Assembly: GCA_001274695.2 (NCBI GenBank)
Contig: LARU01000002.1
Span: forward strand, 992,001-1,056,000
Length of the DNA: 64,000 nucleotides
Reading direction: 5' to 3'
DNA from: Azoarcus sp. PA01
GTDB lineage: Bacteria; Pseudomonadota; Gammaproteobacteria; Burkholderiales; Rhodocyclaceae
A model generated the notes under the pieces. That model did no database searches, was not told the DNA's origin, and saw nothing but the letters and a program-made list of their open reading frames with translations. The translations under genes were made by a program, and so were the position numbers. Below, in pieces: positions 25,594-35,798 of this stretch; within the stretch, counting starts at the first letter, position 1; each line of letters starts with the position of its first letter.

Positions 25594-25853
25594 GCGCGGA
25601 CGTACCCGGCACTTCCCGCGACGAACCGGCCACCCCTCCTCCGACGATGAATCCCGCCCACTCTCCGGCCGCCGCAACCGCGCCGCACCACCCCATCGCG
25701 CACGAACATGGCCGGCGCGCGCCGCTCGCGCCTGCTTACCCTCACCCCACGTTCAGCGCGTCAGTTCTCGTACAGGGGGTGGGCGCCCGGCTCGCCCTCG
25801 CCGCGGTCGGCGCAGCGCTGTTGTGGGTCACGATCGGCTGGGCGCTGTCATGA
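25590..25853 (+). CDS. Small His/Pro-rich membrane-anchored protein in the zinc operon
   Basis: An 87-residue protein starting at an ATG that overlaps the zur stop (ATGA) and ending in a TGA that overlaps the znuC start. Residues 1-55 are Pro/Ala-rich with six histidines (NPAHSP, PHHP, AHEHG, YPHP). One TM follows (VGARLALAAVGAALLWVTIG, ~66-85). I do not recognise a family. The tight coupling on both sides supports a real gene, and the histidines hint at metal binding. Confidence 0.68.
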   Translation: MSADVPGTSRDEPATPPPTMNPAHSPAAATAPHHPIAHEHGRRAPLAPAYPHPTFSASVLVQGVGARLALAAVGAALLWVTIGWALS

Positions 25854-26617
25854 AACGCGCCACCGACGTCCCGGCGCTGCGCCTGGAAAACCTCACGCTC
25901 GGCTACGACCGGCACCCGGCCGTGCATCATCTGAGCTGCGACATCGCGAGCGGCGCGCTGGTCGCGATCGTCGGCCCGAACGGCGCCGGCAAATCGACGC
26001 TGCTCAAGGCGCTGACCGGCGAACTCGCGCCGCTGCAGGGGACGTTCCGGCTGAAGGCCGGTCGCGCGGGCATCGCCTACCTGCCGCAACAGAATGAGAT
26101 GGACCGCAGCTTTCCGGTATGCGTCTTCGACATGGTCGCGATGGGATTGTGGCGCGACATCGGCGCATTCGGCGCGCTGCGCGGCGACCAGGCCGAACGC
26201 GTGCACGCGGCGCTCGCCGCAGTCGGCCTGTCCGGCTTCGAGTCGCGGCAGATCGGCGCGCTGTCGGGTGGACAGCTGCAGCGTGCGCGCTTCGCCCGGA
26301 TGATGCTCCAGGACGCGCCGCTGCTGCTGCTCGACGAGCCGTTCAACGCGATCGACACCCGCACCATCGAGGATCTGGTCGCGATCGTCCTCGGCTGGCA
26401 TGCCGAAGGCCGGACGATTCTCGCGGTGCTGCACGACCTCGAACTCGTGCGCCGGCACTTTCCCGAATGCCTGCTGCTTGCGCGCGAGCCGGTCGGCTTC
26501 GGCCCGACCGCTGAAGTCCTCACCAGCGAGCGGCTCGCGATCGCGCGCCGCCTCGCGAGCGATTTCGACGACGCGGCGCAGGTCTGTCAGCGGCAACCCG
26601 AGCGGGGGGCCGCATGA
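25850..26617 (+). CDS. znuC: Zinc ABC transporter ATP-binding protein ZnuC
   Basis: A 255-residue ABC ATPase: Walker A GPNGAGKST, Q-loop YLPQQNEMD, signature LSGGQLQRARFARM, Walker B LLLLDEPFNAID and switch LHDLELV. It belongs to the metal-type (ZnuC/MntB) ABC family. It overlaps the preceding small gene and znuB by four bases each. Zinc specificity comes from the zur context. Confidence 0.9.
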   Translation: MKRATDVPALRLENLTLGYDRHPAVHHLSCDIASGALVAIVGPNGAGKSTLLKALTGELAPLQGTFRLKAGRAGIAYLPQQNEMDRSFPVCVFDMVAMGLWRDIGAFGALRGDQAERVHAALAAVGLSGFESRQIGALSGGQLQRARFARMMLQDAPLLLLDEPFNAIDTRTIEDLVAIVLGWHAEGRTILAVLHDLELVRRHFPECLLLAREPVGFGPTAEVLTSERLAIARRLASDFDDAAQVCQRQPERGAA

Positions 26618-27483
26618 TCGCGGACGCGCTGTTCGCGCCGTTCTCCGACTTCGAATTCATGCGCCGCGGCCTGGCAGGCTGCCTCGCGCTCGCGCTGGGC
26701 GCGACGCCGGTCGGCGTGTTCCTGCTGTTGCGCCGCATGAGCCTGATGGGCGACGCGATGGCGCATGCGATCCTGCCGGGGGCGGCACTGGGCTACCTCG
26801 CGTTCGGCCTGTCGCTCGGCGCGATGACGGTCGGCGGAATCATCGCCGGGCTGGTCGTCGCGCTCGCCGCGGGGCTCGTCGCGCGCTCGTCGATCCTCAA
26901 GGAGGACGCCAGCCTCGCCGCGTTCTACCTGCTGTCGATCGCGACCGGCGTGATGATCGTGTCGCTGCGCGGGCGCAACCTCGACCTGCTGCACGTGCTG
27001 TTCGGTTCGGTGCTCGCCCTCGATGACAACTCGCTGCTGCTGATCAGCGCGATCTCGACGCTGACGCTGTTCGCGCTGGCGCTGCTCTACCGGCCGCTGG
27101 TGATCGAATGCTTCGATGCCGCGTTCCTGCGCAGCGTCAGCGGCACGAGCCCGATCGCCCACTATGGTTTCCTGGTGCTCGTCGTGCTGAACCTCGTGAG
27201 CGGCTTTCACGCGCTCGGGACGCTGATGGCGGTCGGCATCATGATCCTCCCCGCTGCCGCGGCGCGGCTGTGGGTCAGGCGCCTGCCCGCGATGCTGGCG
27301 CTGGCGATCCTGATCGCGCTGGCAAGCGGCATCGGCGGCATGCTCGCGTCGTTTCATGCCGATGTCCCGGCAGGACCCGCAATCATCCTGACCGCCGGCG
27401 CGGTGTATCTGCTGTCGCTCGCGCTGGCGCCCGGCGGCATGCTCGGGGCGCGGCTCGAGCGCCGCCCGCATCTCGAATCCTGA
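26614..27483 (+). CDS. znuB: Zinc ABC transporter permease ZnuB
   Basis: A 289-residue inner membrane permease with about eight hydrophobic helices. LLLRRMSLMGDAMAHAILPG is the ABC-3 family signature, and LGTLMAVGIMILPAAAARLW lies in a later helix. It would form the zinc channel with ZnuC. The substrate-binding gene follows 28 bases downstream but is frameshifted. Confidence 0.9.
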   Translation: MIADALFAPFSDFEFMRRGLAGCLALALGATPVGVFLLLRRMSLMGDAMAHAILPGAALGYLAFGLSLGAMTVGGIIAGLVVALAAGLVARSSILKEDASLAAFYLLSIATGVMIVSLRGRNLDLLHVLFGSVLALDDNSLLLISAISTLTLFALALLYRPLVIECFDAAFLRSVSGTSPIAHYGFLVLVVLNLVSGFHALGTLMAVGIMILPAAAARLWVRRLPAMLALAILIALASGIGGMLASFHADVPAGPAIILTAGAVYLLSLALAPGGMLGARLERRPHLES

Positions 27484-28421
<938 letters not shown>

Positions 28422-28447
28422 GCGCCGATCCGGCCTGCAGCGGATTT

Positions 28448-29749
28448 TCAGTCGCCGTCCTCGGCGAGGCGAAAGCCCTGGAACTGCCAGCGCTCGTGCG
28501 GATAGAAGAAATTCCGGTAGGTCGGGCGCACATGATCGGCAGGGGTCGCGCATGAGCCGCCGCGCAGCACCATCTGGCCGCACATGAACTTGCCGTTGTA
28601 CTCGCCCAGCGCGCCCGCTGCGGCATGAAAGCCCGGATACGGCAGATACGCCGAGACGGTGTGTTCCCACACGTCGCCATAGAACTGGCGCAAGCCTTCA
28701 CCGGCGTCGGCGACGACGGGATGGAGATAACCCGCATCGCGGAAGTTTCCGCCCACCGCTCGATCCGCAACGGCCACTTCCCATTCGGCCTCGCTCGGCA
28801 GGCGCCGCCCCGACCACGTCGCGAAAGCGTCCGCTTCGTAGTAGCTGACGTGGCACACCGGTTCGTCCGGATGCACGCGGCGCATTCCGCCGAGCGTGAA
28901 CTGCCACCATTCGCCGTCGATGCGCTCCCAGTACAGCGGACTGCTCCACTCCGACTGTTTGACCCGCGCCCAGCCGTCCGACAGCCACAGCGCCGGATTG
29001 GCATAGCCGCCGGATTCCATGAACGCGAGATACTCGCCGTTGGTCACCGGCCGGGACGCCAGACGGAAAGGGTCGAGCCACACGCGATGGCGCGGACGCT
29101 CGTTGTCGTACGCGAATCCTTCGCCGGCATCACCGATTTCGCACAGGCCGCCCCCGAAACCTGTCCACTCGAGCGCGCTGCGCGAACGCGCCGGCGGTAC
29201 CGCCAGATCGGCACGGTAGGCGGGACGCAGCGGACTGACGCTGAAATTGCGCTTGATGTCGGTCAGCAGCAGTTCCTGATGCTGCTGTTCGTGGTTCAGC
29301 CCGATTTCGAGGCGTTCGAGGATTTCCGGCCACGGCCGGTCGCGCCGGTCGTCGAGCAGTTCGAGCATGTGGCGATCGACGTGGGCGCGATAGCGGTAGA
29401 TTTCCTCGACGGTCGGCCGGGAAAGGAATCCGCGTGCCGCGCGCGGATGAAAAGCGCCGATCTGTTCGTAATAGGAATTGAACAGCACCCGGTACGCGGG
29501 ATCGAACTCGGCGTAGCCCGGCGAGTATTCGCGCAGGATGAAAGTCTCGAAGAACCAGCTGACGTGAGCCAGATGCCACTTCGCGGGGCTCGCCTCGTCG
29601 GCAGCCTGAATGACGAAATCCTCGATGCACAACGGTGCGACCAGCGCTTCGCTGTCCGCGCGGATGTCGCGATAGGCCGCGCTGCAGGCTTCGCGCAAGG
29701 CTTCCGGATCTGCGTCAGCCATCCCGCTGACCGCGCGCAATCGCTTCAT
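28448..29749 (-). CDS. egtB: Ergothioneine biosynthesis protein EgtB
   Basis: A 433-residue non-haem iron enzyme with a DinB-like N-terminal domain and a C-terminal formylglycine-generating-enzyme fold. Iron-ligand histidines are in KWHLAHVSWFFETF and NHEQQHQELLL. The C-terminal fold is marked by RLPSEAEWEVAV and FMCGQMVLRGGSCATP. EgtB joins sulfur from a thiol donor to trimethylhistidine. No egtD methyltransferase is adjacent, unlike many two-gene egtBD loci, so the partner lies elsewhere or the substrate differs. Confidence 0.88.
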   Translation of the reverse strand: MKRLRAVSGMADADPEALREACSAAYRDIRADSEALVAPLCIEDFVIQAADEASPAKWHLAHVSWFFETFILREYSPGYAEFDPAYRVLFNSYYEQIGAFHPRAARGFLSRPTVEEIYRYRAHVDRHMLELLDDRRDRPWPEILERLEIGLNHEQQHQELLLTDIKRNFSVSPLRPAYRADLAVPPARSRSALEWTGFGGGLCEIGDAGEGFAYDNERPRHRVWLDPFRLASRPVTNGEYLAFMESGGYANPALWLSDGWARVKQSEWSSPLYWERIDGEWWQFTLGGMRRVHPDEPVCHVSYYEADAFATWSGRRLPSEAEWEVAVADRAVGGNFRDAGYLHPVVADAGEGLRQFYGDVWEHTVSAYLPYPGFHAAAGALGEYNGKFMCGQMVLRGGSCATPADHVRPTYRNFFYPHERWQFQGFRLAEDGD

Positions 29750-29789
29750 GTCTCGCCCTCCCCGTTGCGGCCCCGCAAGCCGGCCCGAC

Positions 29790-30596
29790 TCAAAAGAAAA
29801 TCGCGTGCAACATCTTCGCGCACAGCAGGATCAGCACGCCCGCGAACACCTTCTTCAACGTTGCGACCGGCAACTGGTGGGCGAGTTTCGCGCCGACCGG
29901 AGCGGTGAACATGCTCACGCTGCTGACGAGCAGCAACGCCGGCAGGTAAATGAAACCCAGACTGTATTCGGGCATTCCCGTGCCGTCCCAGCCATTGACG
30001 AGGTAACCCACGGTTCCAGCAAGCGCGATCGGCAGTCCGATCGCCGCCGACGTGCCGATCGCGTTATGGACTTTGACGTTGCACCAGGTCATGAACGGCA
30101 CGGACAACGACCCGCCACCGATCGCGACAAGGGCGGACACGCCCCCGATCCCTGCCCCGACCGCGCTCATGCCGAGCCATCCCGGCAGCTCGCGCGACGG
30201 CTTCGGCTTGACGTTCGCGAGCATCTGCAGCGCGACGTAAGCCATGAAGCCGGCAAAGAAGATCGCCAGCGGCTCGGACGCGACCCGCGACGCGATGAAG
30301 GTCGCTGCAAAAGTGCCGAGCAGGATTCCCGGCGTGATGCTGCGCACGACATCCCAACGCACCGCGCCATGGCGATGATGGGCGCGCAGACTGGACAGCG
30401 AAGTCATGACGATCGCCGCCATCGACGTACCGAGGGCGAGGTGCACGACGCTGTCGACGGCGAAACCCTGTGCGACGAAGAGGCTCGTCAGCACCGGCAC
30501 CATGATTCCGCCGCCGCCGACGCCGAGCAGGCCGGCAAAGAAACCGACGAACGCACCGAGCGCCAGGTAGCTCAACCACCACACATCGAAAACCAT
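29790..30596 (-). CDS. TauE/SafE-family sulfite exporter-like membrane protein
   Basis: A 268-residue protein with eight hydrophobic segments. The duplicated TauE pattern is visible: FFAGLLGVGGGGIMVPVLTS near the N-terminus and GGVSALVAIGGGSLSVPFM in the second half. The family exports sulfite, sulfoacetate or related anions. It lies 40 bases upstream of egtB on the same strand, so a sulfur-compound link is possible but not shown. Confidence 0.85.
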   Translation of the reverse strand: MVFDVWWLSYLALGAFVGFFAGLLGVGGGGIMVPVLTSLFVAQGFAVDSVVHLALGTSMAAIVMTSLSSLRAHHRHGAVRWDVVRSITPGILLGTFAATFIASRVASEPLAIFFAGFMAYVALQMLANVKPKPSRELPGWLGMSAVGAGIGGVSALVAIGGGSLSVPFMTWCNVKVHNAIGTSAAIGLPIALAGTVGYLVNGWDGTGMPEYSLGFIYLPALLLVSSVSMFTAPVGAKLAHQLPVATLKKVFAGVLILLCAKMLHAIFF

Positions 30597-30661
30597 GCTT
30601 CCAGTCCTGTCCGCCGGCCCTTATTAAGGCAGTAATCAAATACAACCATTGCCAAATACAA

Positions 30662-30746
30662 CCGTTCGCCCTGAACTTGTCGAAGGGCGCTGCCAAGGCT
30701 TCGACAGGCCTGTCCTGAGCGAGGCCGAAGGGCTCGGCCCGAACGG
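30662..30746. repeat. Dispersed palindromic (REP-like) element
   Basis: An 85-base stretch bounded by CCGTTCG and CGAACGG. Inside are CCCTGAACTTGTCGAAGGGC, CTTCGACAGG and CTGTCCTGAGCGAGGC, variants of a motif I recognise as widely dispersed in GC-rich proteobacterial genomes. It is non-coding and lies between the TauE gene and the 6S RNA terminator. Confidence 0.7.
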
Positions 30747-30798
30747 TATCGGGTGGCCGGTTTAATAATGAAAAATGAAAAACGCCCGCACAAAACAA

Positions 30799-30828
30799 GA
30801 GAGGCACGGACCGTGATCCGTGCCTCTC
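30799..30828 (-). terminator. Terminator hairpin downstream of 6S RNA
   Basis: Perfect 12-base arms GAGAGGCACGGA/TCCGTGCCTCTC with a six-base loop. On the minus strand it is followed by TTGTTTTG. It lies a few bases past the 3' end of the 6S RNA. Confidence 0.78.
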
Positions 30829-30832
30829 AATT

Positions 30833-31013
30833 TGGCCCCCCACCTGTTTCGTCTCCGCCGGCATCCTGAACCTGGGGTTCAGGGAGGTCGCTTCCCTTCC
30901 GCATCAGGCTCACCCGGCGAGGGGCGTGCACACCTGCGGCATCCATGGTCCGCGACCAAGTCTCTCGACATTGGTCCAAGGAATCTACGACTTCAACGAA
31001 CAGGCGGGGGATT
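30833..31013 (-). ncRNA. ssrS: 6S RNA
   Basis: No protein is encoded here. On the minus strand CCCCCGCCTGTT near 31010 pairs with AACAGGTGGGGG near 30836-30847, giving the long closing stem of 6S RNA. The 3' half has CCTGAACCCCAGGTTCAGG followed by ATGCCGGCGGAGACG, matching the conserved hairpin and tail of proteobacterial 6S RNA. Its place directly after zapA is the conserved one. 6S RNA binds sigma-70 RNA polymerase in stationary phase. Exact ends are estimated. Confidence 0.85.
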
Positions 31014-31057
31014 GATCTTTCAGCTCACGCCTTTGCCCAACTCGCGCCAAGCCTTTG

Positions 31058-31360
31058 TCAGAAAAGCTTTTCCCGCTGCGCGAGCACCCCGTCGAGGCGT
31101 GCGTTTACGAAATTGATTCTACGCTTCACGGCCTGCATGTCAAACCCGCCGGTGCGCTGAAACTGCAAGAATTCGTGGGCGATGTTCAGCGCCGTCATCA
31201 TCGCGAGCTTCTCCCCGGACGCATGCGTCTTGCTCGCCAGGCTGTTGAGTTTTTCGTCCAGGTAGGAAACCGCCGCGAGCAGATCTTCCTTGTCTTCGGC
31301 GCGACACGTCACCGAGTAGGCTTTGCCGAGCAGCGTGATGTCGAGGGTGTCCGAAGGCAT
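31058..31360 (-). CDS. zapA: Cell division protein ZapA
   Basis: A 100-residue Z-ring-associated protein. The start (ATG 31360) gives MPSDTLDITLLGKAYSVTC, the typical ZapA beta-strand region. The C-terminal coiled coil runs through ALNIAHEFLQFQ. ZapA cross-links FtsZ protofilaments. It follows the ZapB-like gene by one base and precedes the 6S RNA gene. Confidence 0.92.
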   Translation of the reverse strand: MPSDTLDITLLGKAYSVTCRAEDKEDLLAAVSYLDEKLNSLASKTHASGEKLAMMTALNIAHEFLQFQRTGGFDMQAVKRRINFVNARLDGVLAQREKLF

Positions 31361-31361
31361 G

Positions 31362-31556
31362 TCAGGATTCCGGCAATTGTTCGAGCAGCGATTCGAGTTT
31401 GCCCGTCGCGAAACGCACCTTCTCGGCCAGCGCCCGGTTATCGGCCTCGAGGCGGGCAACCCGGGTCCGCAGTTCGCGTATTTCGACCCTGCCCGATTCG
31501 TACAGGCCGATCAGCTGTTCGAGCTGGTTCTCGAGCTTGTTCAGTTCTGCGTCCAT
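31362..31556 (-). CDS. ZapB-like coiled-coil protein (TIGR02449 type)
   Basis: A 64-residue protein, nearly all coiled coil: MDAELNKLENQLEQLIGLYE then heptads through ARLEADNRALAEKV. Small proteins of this type precede zapA in many beta- and gammaproteobacteria and are thought to act with it at the division site. The ATG at 31556 is the only sensible start; the long frame covering this region is a shadow. Confidence 0.82.
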   Translation of the reverse strand: MDAELNKLENQLEQLIGLYESGRVEIRELRTRVARLEADNRALAEKVRFATGKLESLLEQLPES

Positions 31557-31588
31557 GCGGCGGATGGTAGAGGGCGGTCGGCAGCCGG

Positions 31589-32815
31589 TCAAGAAGGGCT
31601 GCTGGCGGCCTGAACCCAGTCGAGCGCCTCGAACTGGAGCCGGGCGAGTGCGTCCGTTTCGACGCCCAACACGTCCGCGAAGGATTTCATCCGCGGCACG
31701 TCGCCCTCTTCGAGCGCCAGCGCCAGTTCGAGATAAGGCGCCATCGGCCCGCGCCGCGCGAGGATCGCGTCCTGCATCGCGACCGAGAGTTTGAGCGGGC
31801 GAATCGCGTCCTCGATCGGCACTTTCAGCGCGACGTCGAGCAGCGAAAAAAGGCCCAGCACGAACAGCTGCGCAGCCGGGTCCCGCTCGCCGCGAAGCCC
31901 CCCGAGCAGCTCGAGGAAGCGGGCTCGCGTCAGCGCCACTTCGAGCACCGCGCCTGCGCCGGGCACGCTGCGCGCGCTCCCGAGCAGCATCATCGAGACC
32001 CAGCGCTGCAGCGGCTCGCGACCGAGCAGCACCACCGCCTGCTCGACCGAGGTGATGTGGTGGTTGAGCCCCCACCCGGCCGCATTGACATAGCGCAGCA
32101 GGCGATAAGCGAGCGCCAGGTCGTGCTTGAGGATCTGGGCGATTTCCTGGGTCTCGACGCCGTGTTGCAAGCGCACGAGCAGCGACGCGAGGCGTGCCGC
32201 GTGAGGCGACAGGCTGTTGCCTTTCCAGTCGTCGCGGCGGGTGACGAATCCACCGGAAAACGCCGAGCATCCGGCGCTGCGCGCGAAGTCGAAGTCGTCG
32301 TGCGTGCCGACGTCCCATGCCCAGACTGCCACGCCGGGCTGCTGCCGCGCGACTGCGCGGGCGAACAGCGCGACCTCCTCGGGCACGCAAAATCCCATGC
32401 GGAACACGACCGCATCGGCAACCGGCAGCAGGCTGTCGAGCCACGGCCCGGGATCGTTGTGATCGAGCACGATGCGCATCCCCAGCCCCTGCAGCCGTCG
32501 CGCCCGGACGATCGTTTCGCGGCCGGCCGCCCGGGCAGGGTTCTCGGGCTGGACGAGCAGCGCCATACGCAGCCCCGCGAGGCATTCCAGCACCGGCTGG
32601 GCGAGGAATCCGTCCCAGACGCGTATGCAAAGCTCGCGATTGCGCAAGGCTGCGCCGTGCCGGTAGCGGGCAAGCTGCTCGACGAGCAGCCCGTTGACGA
32701 AGTCGCGCGCATGGCGTCCGGGAGCGCGGATGTTGCCCGCGAGATCCTCGCGCAGTTCGAACGCGTAACCGAGGGGGCACTGGTCGCGATCGAGAATTTC
32801 GCTGCGACACAGCAA
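31589..32815 (-). CDS. EAL-like/HDOD signalling protein
   Basis: A 408-residue relative of the HDOD protein at 2839. LLCRSEILDRDQCPLGYAFE matches the opening of EAL-HDOD proteins; EAL catalytic motifs are missing. The HDOD half contains ILKHDLALAYRLLRYVNAAG and LLGREPLQRWVSMMLLGS. The only standard start in frame is a TTG at 32815 with GGAGG 14 bases ahead; the frame stays open another ~58 codons upstream (Ala/Pro-rich) without ATG or GTG, so the N-terminus is uncertain. Confidence 0.8.
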   Translation of the reverse strand: MLCRSEILDRDQCPLGYAFELREDLAGNIRAPGRHARDFVNGLLVEQLARYRHGAALRNRELCIRVWDGFLAQPVLECLAGLRMALLVQPENPARAAGRETIVRARRLQGLGMRIVLDHNDPGPWLDSLLPVADAVVFRMGFCVPEEVALFARAVARQQPGVAVWAWDVGTHDDFDFARSAGCSAFSGGFVTRRDDWKGNSLSPHAARLASLLVRLQHGVETQEIAQILKHDLALAYRLLRYVNAAGWGLNHHITSVEQAVVLLGREPLQRWVSMMLLGSARSVPGAGAVLEVALTRARFLELLGGLRGERDPAAQLFVLGLFSLLDVALKVPIEDAIRPLKLSVAMQDAILARRGPMAPYLELALALEEGDVPRMKSFADVLGVETDALARLQFEALDWVQAASSPS

Positions 32816-33052
32816 CGGTGCGGCTGCGGCCTCCCGCTCTTCGCCTACCGCCAGCTCATCCGACGCGGCGGCCGGTCGAACGGCGGCTGCAGGCGCCGCG
32901 AGGGCGTCGGCCGAGGGGGCGCGACCGTGACGGGCGGCGGCGCAACGACGAGCGTCGCCGCCGGCCTGCCGCCGACGAGCCGCATCAGCCAGCCGAACAA
33001 CTCACCCGCCGCAGCAGCGCCGCGCCTTTCACCGCAGTCGGTCCGCCTCGCG

Positions 33053-34903
33053 TCAGCGCTGGACTTGCGTGACGTCGCGCACGCCGCCGGTGTCTGCGCT
33101 GGTCGTCAATGCGGCGTAGGCCTGCAGCGCCGCCGAGACGACGCGCTGACGCCCTTGCGGCTTCCACGCCTTGCCGCCTTTCGCGTTCATCGCGGCACGG
33201 CGCGCGGCGAGCACTTCGTCGGGCACGACGAGCTCGATGCGCCGGTACGGGATGTCGATCTCGATCGAATCGCCCTCCTCGACCAGGCCGATCGCGCCGC
33301 CGCACGCCGCTTCCGGCGAGACGTGGCCGATCGACAGGCCCGACGTGCCGCCAGAGAACCGGCCGTCGGTCAGCAGCGCGCATTCCTTGCCGAGCCCTTT
33401 CGATTTCAGATAGCTCGTCGGATAGAGCATCTCCTGCATGCCGGGACCGCCTTTCGGCCCTTCGTAGCGGATCACGACGACGTCGCCGGCGACGATCCGG
33501 TCGCCGAGAATGCCTTCGACGGCCGCTTCCTGGCTCTCGAACACGCGCGCGCGTCCGGTGAAAGTCCAGATCGATTCATCGACTCCGGCAGTCTTGACGA
33601 TGCAGCCTTTCTCGGCGATGTTGCCGTACAGCACCGCGAGGCCGCCTTCCTGCGTGAACGCGTTCGCGCGATCGCGAATCACGCCGTGCGAGCGGTCCAT
33701 GTCGAGTTCGTTCCAGCGCCGGTTCTGCGAGAACGCGACCTGCGTCGGCACGCCGCCGGGTGCGGCCTTGTAGAACTCGAACACCGCGTTGTCGTGCGCC
33801 TGCATGACGTCCCAGCGCGACAGCGCTTCGGCCATCGTCTTGCTGTGCACCGTCGGCAGCTCGGCATGCAGCAGGCCGGCGCGGTTCAGTTCGCCGAGGA
33901 TCGCCATGATGCCGCCGGCGCGGTGCACGTCCTCGATATGCACGTCGGCCACCGCCGGCGCGACCTTGCACAGGCACGGCACCTTGCGCGAGATGCGGTC
34001 GATGTCGGCCATCGTGAAGTTCACTTCCGCCTCACGGGCGGCGGCGAGGAGATGGAGCACGGTGTTCGTCGAGCCGCCCATCGCGACGTCGAGCGTGATC
34101 GCGTTCTCGAACGCCTGGAACGTCGCGATCGAACGCGGCAGCACCGACGCATCGTCCTGTTCGTAGTAGCGCCGCGCCATGTCGACGATCGTGCGGCCGG
34201 CGCGCAGGAACAGCTGCTCGCGGTCGGCATGCGTCGCGAGCACCGTGCCGTTGCCCGGCAGCGACAGGCCCAGCGCTTCGGTGAGGCAGTTCATCGAGTT
34301 CGCGGTGAACATGCCGGAACACGAGCCGCAGGTCGGGCACGCGGAGCGCTCGATCGCATCGACTTCGGCGTCCGAGCAGCTGCTGTCGGCCGCCTTGACC
34401 ATCGCGTCGACGAGATCGAGCGAGATCACCTTCGCTTCCCACTTGACCTTGCCCGCTTCCATCGGCCCGCCGGACACGAAGATCGCCGGGATGTTCAGCC
34501 GCAGCGCGGCCATCAGCATGCCGGGCGTGATCTTGTCGCAGTTCGAGATGCACACCAGCGCGTCGGCGGTGTGCGCGTTCACCATGTATTCGACGCTGTC
34601 GGCGATCAGCTCGCGCGACGGCAGCGAATAGAGCATCCCGGCGTGGCCCATCGCGATGCCGTCATCGACCGCGATCGTGTTGAATTCCTTCGCCACGCCA
34701 CCGGCCGCCTCGATCTCGCGCGCGACCAGCTGACCGAGGTCTTTCAGGTGCACGTGGCCAGGCACGAACTGCGTGAAGCTGTTCGCGATCGCGATGATCG
34801 GTTTTTCGAAGTCGCCGTCCTTCATGCCGGTGGCGCGCCACAGCGCGCGGGCGCCCGCCATGTTGCGGCCAGCGGTGGAAGTGCGGGAACGGTACTGGGG
34901 CAT
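33053..34903 (-). CDS. ilvD: Dihydroxy-acid dehydratase IlvD
   Basis: A 616-residue iron-sulfur dehydratase of branched-chain amino acid synthesis, converting dihydroxyisovalerate and dihydroxymethylvalerate to the oxo acids. The start [20 protein letters not shown] is typical. Cluster-ligand cysteines are in [11 protein letters not shown] and [16 protein letters not shown], and [20 protein letters not shown] marks the C-terminal domain. Its ATG is at 34903; an upstream in-frame start would add 12 residues. It is divergent from yceH. Confidence 0.95.
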   Translation of the reverse strand: MPQYRSRTSTAGRNMAGARALWRATGMKDGDFEKPIIAIANSFTQFVPGHVHLKDLGQLVAREIEAAGGVAKEFNTIAVDDGIAMGHAGMLYSLPSRELIADSVEYMVNAHTADALVCISNCDKITPGMLMAALRLNIPAIFVSGGPMEAGKVKWEAKVISLDLVDAMVKAADSSCSDAEVDAIERSACPTCGSCSGMFTANSMNCLTEALGLSLPGNGTVLATHADREQLFLRAGRTIVDMARRYYEQDDASVLPRSIATFQAFENAITLDVAMGGSTNTVLHLLAAAREAEVNFTMADIDRISRKVPCLCKVAPAVADVHIEDVHRAGGIMAILGELNRAGLLHAELPTVHSKTMAEALSRWDVMQAHDNAVFEFYKAAPGGVPTQVAFSQNRRWNELDMDRSHGVIRDRANAFTQEGGLAVLYGNIAEKGCIVKTAGVDESIWTFTGRARVFESQEAAVEGILGDRIVAGDVVVIRYEGPKGGPGMQEMLYPTSYLKSKGLGKECALLTDGRFSGGTSGLSIGHVSPEAACGGAIGLVEEGDSIEIDIPYRRIELVVPDEVLAARRAAMNAKGGKAWKPQGRQRVVSAALQAYAALTTSADTGGVRDVTQVQR

Positions 34904-34975
34904 GATGTCCTCGGCTCGGAATTCGGGCGCTCGGCTCACGTCGGCCTGCGCCCCTTCAGGTTCAGACCTGGAATT

Positions 34976-35007
34976 CTAACCGAAGCGAAACCTAACCGAA
35001 GCGAAAC
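34976..35007. repeat. Perfect 16-base tandem duplication
   Basis: CTAACCGAAGCGAAAC occurs twice in direct succession in the ilvD-yceH divergent intergenic region. It may be a duplicated operator or simple slippage. Confidence 0.8.
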
Positions 35008-35068
35008 GCCTGTCGGCTATCATTCCCCTCCCGCCGCGGGCCCGCCCGCGGCACTGCATGGGAATGCA

Positions 35069-35755
35069 ATGACCGACCATACTCCGGCCGACGACGGTGA
35101 AGGCTTCGACCTCGACCCCGTCGAGATCCGTGTCCTCGGCGTGCTGATGGAAAAAGCCTTCGTCACGCCGGACAACTACCCGCTCTCGGTGAACGCGATC
35201 GTCACCGGCTCGAACCAGCTCACCGGCCGCGACCCGGTGATGAATCTCACCGAACCCGAAGTCCAGGACGCGCTCGACCGGCTCATCGCGCGCAAGCTCG
35301 TATCGAAGCGCGACCAGGCCGGCGCGCGGGTCGGCAAGTACGAGCACCTCGTCCGCCTGCGCCATTCGCTGCCGCCGCCCGAACAGGCTGCGCTTGCGAC
35401 GCTGATGCTGCGCGGGGCGCAGACCGCTGGCGAGATCCGTCAGCGCAGCGAACGCATGCATCGCTTCGACGACATCGCCGCTGTGGACAAGGTGCTCGAA
35501 CACCTCGGCGAAAAATACCCGCCGATGGTCGCGGCGCTGCCGAAAGCGCCCGGCACGAAGGAGACGCGCTACGCGCATCTGCTGGGCGGCCGGCAGGCGT
35601 TCGCCCAGATGGGCGAAGCCGCGGCGAGCGGCTACGCCGCAGGAGGTGCGGGGCGCGGGCGGACCTCGGAACTCGAGGAGGAGGTGCGACGCCTGCGCGA
35701 CGAATTCGACCTGTTACGCAGCGAGTTCGAGAAATTCCGCTCGCAGTTCGAATGA
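35069..35755 (+). CDS. yceH: YceH family protein (DUF480)
   Basis: A 228-residue winged-helix protein. The start is [40 protein letters not shown] is the DUF480 signature, with the second wing later ([20 protein letters not shown]). The C-terminus is a coiled coil ([20 protein letters not shown]). Function is unknown. The much longer plus-strand frame that contains it is antisense to ilvD; only the part from 35069 is real. lgt follows after 43 bases. Confidence 0.9.
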   Translation: MTDHTPADDGEGFDLDPVEIRVLGVLMEKAFVTPDNYPLSVNAIVTGSNQLTGRDPVMNLTEPEVQDALDRLIARKLVSKRDQAGARVGKYEHLVRLRHSLPPPEQAALATLMLRGAQTAGEIRQRSERMHRFDDIAAVDKVLEHLGEKYPPMVAALPKAPGTKETRYAHLLGGRQAFAQMGEAAASGYAAGGAGRGRTSELEEEVRRLRDEFDLLRSEFEKFRSQFE

Positions 35756-35798
35756 GCGGCGGATTCCCGTCCCTCTGACTTCTTTTCGCCCGCCGCCC

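Noticed and set aside
32057..35068. A continuous plus-strand frame of over 1200 codons across ilvD and the HDOD gene
   Set aside because: It is antisense to two clear genes and arginine/histidine-rich with no domain. Only its end from 35069 (YceH) is real; high GC keeps the frame open.
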